Assembly (NCBI GenBank): GCA_030042795.1
Contig: JASHYZ010000525.1
Coordinates: 1 to 5,989 of the forward strand
Origin: Terriglobia bacterium
GTDB taxonomy: Bacteria; Acidobacteriota; Terriglobia; UBA7540
Length of the DNA: 5,989 nucleotides
Direction of reading: 5' to 3'
Shown here: positions 5,432-5,989 of the stretch, one piece after another
How positions within the stretch are numbered: the stretch's first letter is position 1
How the letters are laid out: each line of letters opens with the position of its first letter
Notes under the pieces: model-generated
Told to the model about the DNA's origin: nothing
The model's database searches: none
What the model saw: the letters and a program-made list of their open reading frames with translations, nothing else
Position numbers and translations under genes: made by a program

Positions 5432-5989
5432 GTGATTCTTGGCGTATTGGATCATTGGCTGTTCGGAGGGATGCGTTACTTCGCGGAGCAATCCGGTGTA
5501 CTTCCTTCGCGGTGGGACGAAGCCGTCAAGGCGGGCCATCGCGCGTACAATGAAGGCCGTTACGCTGAAGCCGAAGCGGAGTATCGGGTAGCACTGGCTG
5601 AGGCGCAATTTTTTGGTCCCAAAGATGCGCGGGTGGCTTCGACGTTGAATGATTTGGGTGAGGCCTGTCGGGCACAGGGTAAGCTCGACGAGGCGGAGTC
5701 GCTCTTCACCAAGGCCCTAAGCCAACGTGAGGCGGAGCGCGGCGCTGATGACCTCAGCGTAGCTCAAACTCTGAACAACCTGGCAGCCGTCTACGGGGCC
5801 CAGGGACGATTGAAGGAAGCGGCTCCCCTTTACCGGCAAGCGATTGAAATTGAGGAGTACTCTTTGGGCCGCGAACACCCGGTGGTGGCTACCAGCCTTA
5901 ACAATCTGGCGCTCGTCTACCGCATGCAGGGCAATTATTCCGAGGCTTTACCCCTGCTCACCCGCGCTCTTCGGATTGGTATTCTGAGC
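5432..5989 (+). CDS. Tetratricopeptide-repeat protein, kinesin-light-chain type (N-terminal 186 residues; runs off right edge)
   Basis: The frame is open from GTG 5432 to the last base of the window; an in-frame TAA at 5414-5416 bounds it upstream. At least four TPR units follow each other at the 42-residue spacing of kinesin-light-chain-like repeats: a first degenerate unit at about 28-61, then units starting near A69 (STLNDLGEACRAQGKLDEAE), A111 (QTLNNLAAVYGAQGRLKEA) and A153 (TSLNNLALVYRMQGNYSEA). Repeat connectors carry the usual 'G..HP.VA.SLNNLA' pattern. The first 25 residues have a short hydrophobic stretch but no clear signal peptide or membrane helix. Such repeats form a scaffold for protein-protein contacts; no partner is evident. 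ATG 5471 is an alternative start, but GGAGGG directly abuts it, too close to work well. Any effector or catalytic domain would be beyond the window. Confidence 0.85.
   Translation, partial: MILGVLDHWLFGGMRYFAEQSGVLPSRWDEAVKAGHRAYNEGRYAEAEAEYRVALAEAQFFGPKDARVASTLNDLGEACRAQGKLDEAESLFTKALSQREAERGADDLSVAQTLNNLAAVYGAQGRLKEAAPLYRQAIEIEEYSLGREHPVVATSLNNLALVYRMQGNYSEALPLLTRALRIGILS

Noticed and set aside
5471..5473. ATG 5471 as start of the TPR gene
   Set aside because: The GGAGGG before it touches the ATG with no spacer, while GTG 5432 has GGAG at a normal distance.
5357..5608. Minus-strand open frame of 83 codons
   Set aside because: It overlaps the start region of the TPR gene, whose repeat pattern is clear, and shows no family features.
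1..5989. CRISPR array, tRNA, rRNA, riboswitch, insertion sequence or defence system
   Set aside because: No regular spaced direct repeats, cloverleaf-like segments, transposase or integrase motifs, or known defence protein motifs were seen on either strand.

Overview
The window is a stretch of GC-rich bacterial chromosome with six protein genes: four on the plus strand and two on the minus strand. It most likely comes from an acidobacterium of the Terriglobia (Granulicella/Acidobacterium) type. The main reason is the cupin at 3221-3616. By memory it is nearly the same protein, residue for residue at every active-site position, as the manganese-dependent hydroxynitrile lyase described from Granulicella tundricola. 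The unoperonised mix of housekeeping genes and a dispersed-repeat-like block (2056-2225) also fit that group. This placement is inference; no ribosomal RNA or other taxonomic marker is present.

Layout: 1-1054 (minus) is threonine synthase, intact at its N-terminus and cut by the left edge. A 129-base divergent gap separates it from a Cof-type HAD phosphatase (1184-2029, plus). The next 270 bases hold an imperfect, inverted-repeat-rich element. Then comes the rRNA 2'-O-methyltransferase TlyA (plus, probably GTG at 2300 to 3049). The 171-base gap after tlyA contains a strong ribosome-binding site followed by two overlapping micro-ORFs, then the cupin (3221-3616). A small ASCH/PUA-like protein follows on the minus strand (3713-4018). 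It is flanked on both sides by copies of the same promoter-like module in direct orientation. The right-hand copy sits just upstream of a Gfo/Idh/MocA-family NAD(P)-dependent oxidoreductase (4201-5205). A 226-base gap then leads to a TPR protein of kinesin-light-chain type, starting at GTG 5432 and cut by the right edge.

The genes do not form an obvious pathway or operon. Gaps are 96 to 270 bases, two genes face the other way, and several gaps carry a TAGAAT hexamer that looks like a -10 element. Most genes are therefore probably transcribed on their own. No CRISPR array, tRNA, rRNA, transposase, prophage gene or defence system was seen. The points most worth a second look are the hydroxynitrile-lyase-type cupin, the duplicated promoter module around the ASCH gene, the micro-ORFs ahead of the cupin, the repeat block before tlyA, and the possibly leaderless start of the HAD gene.
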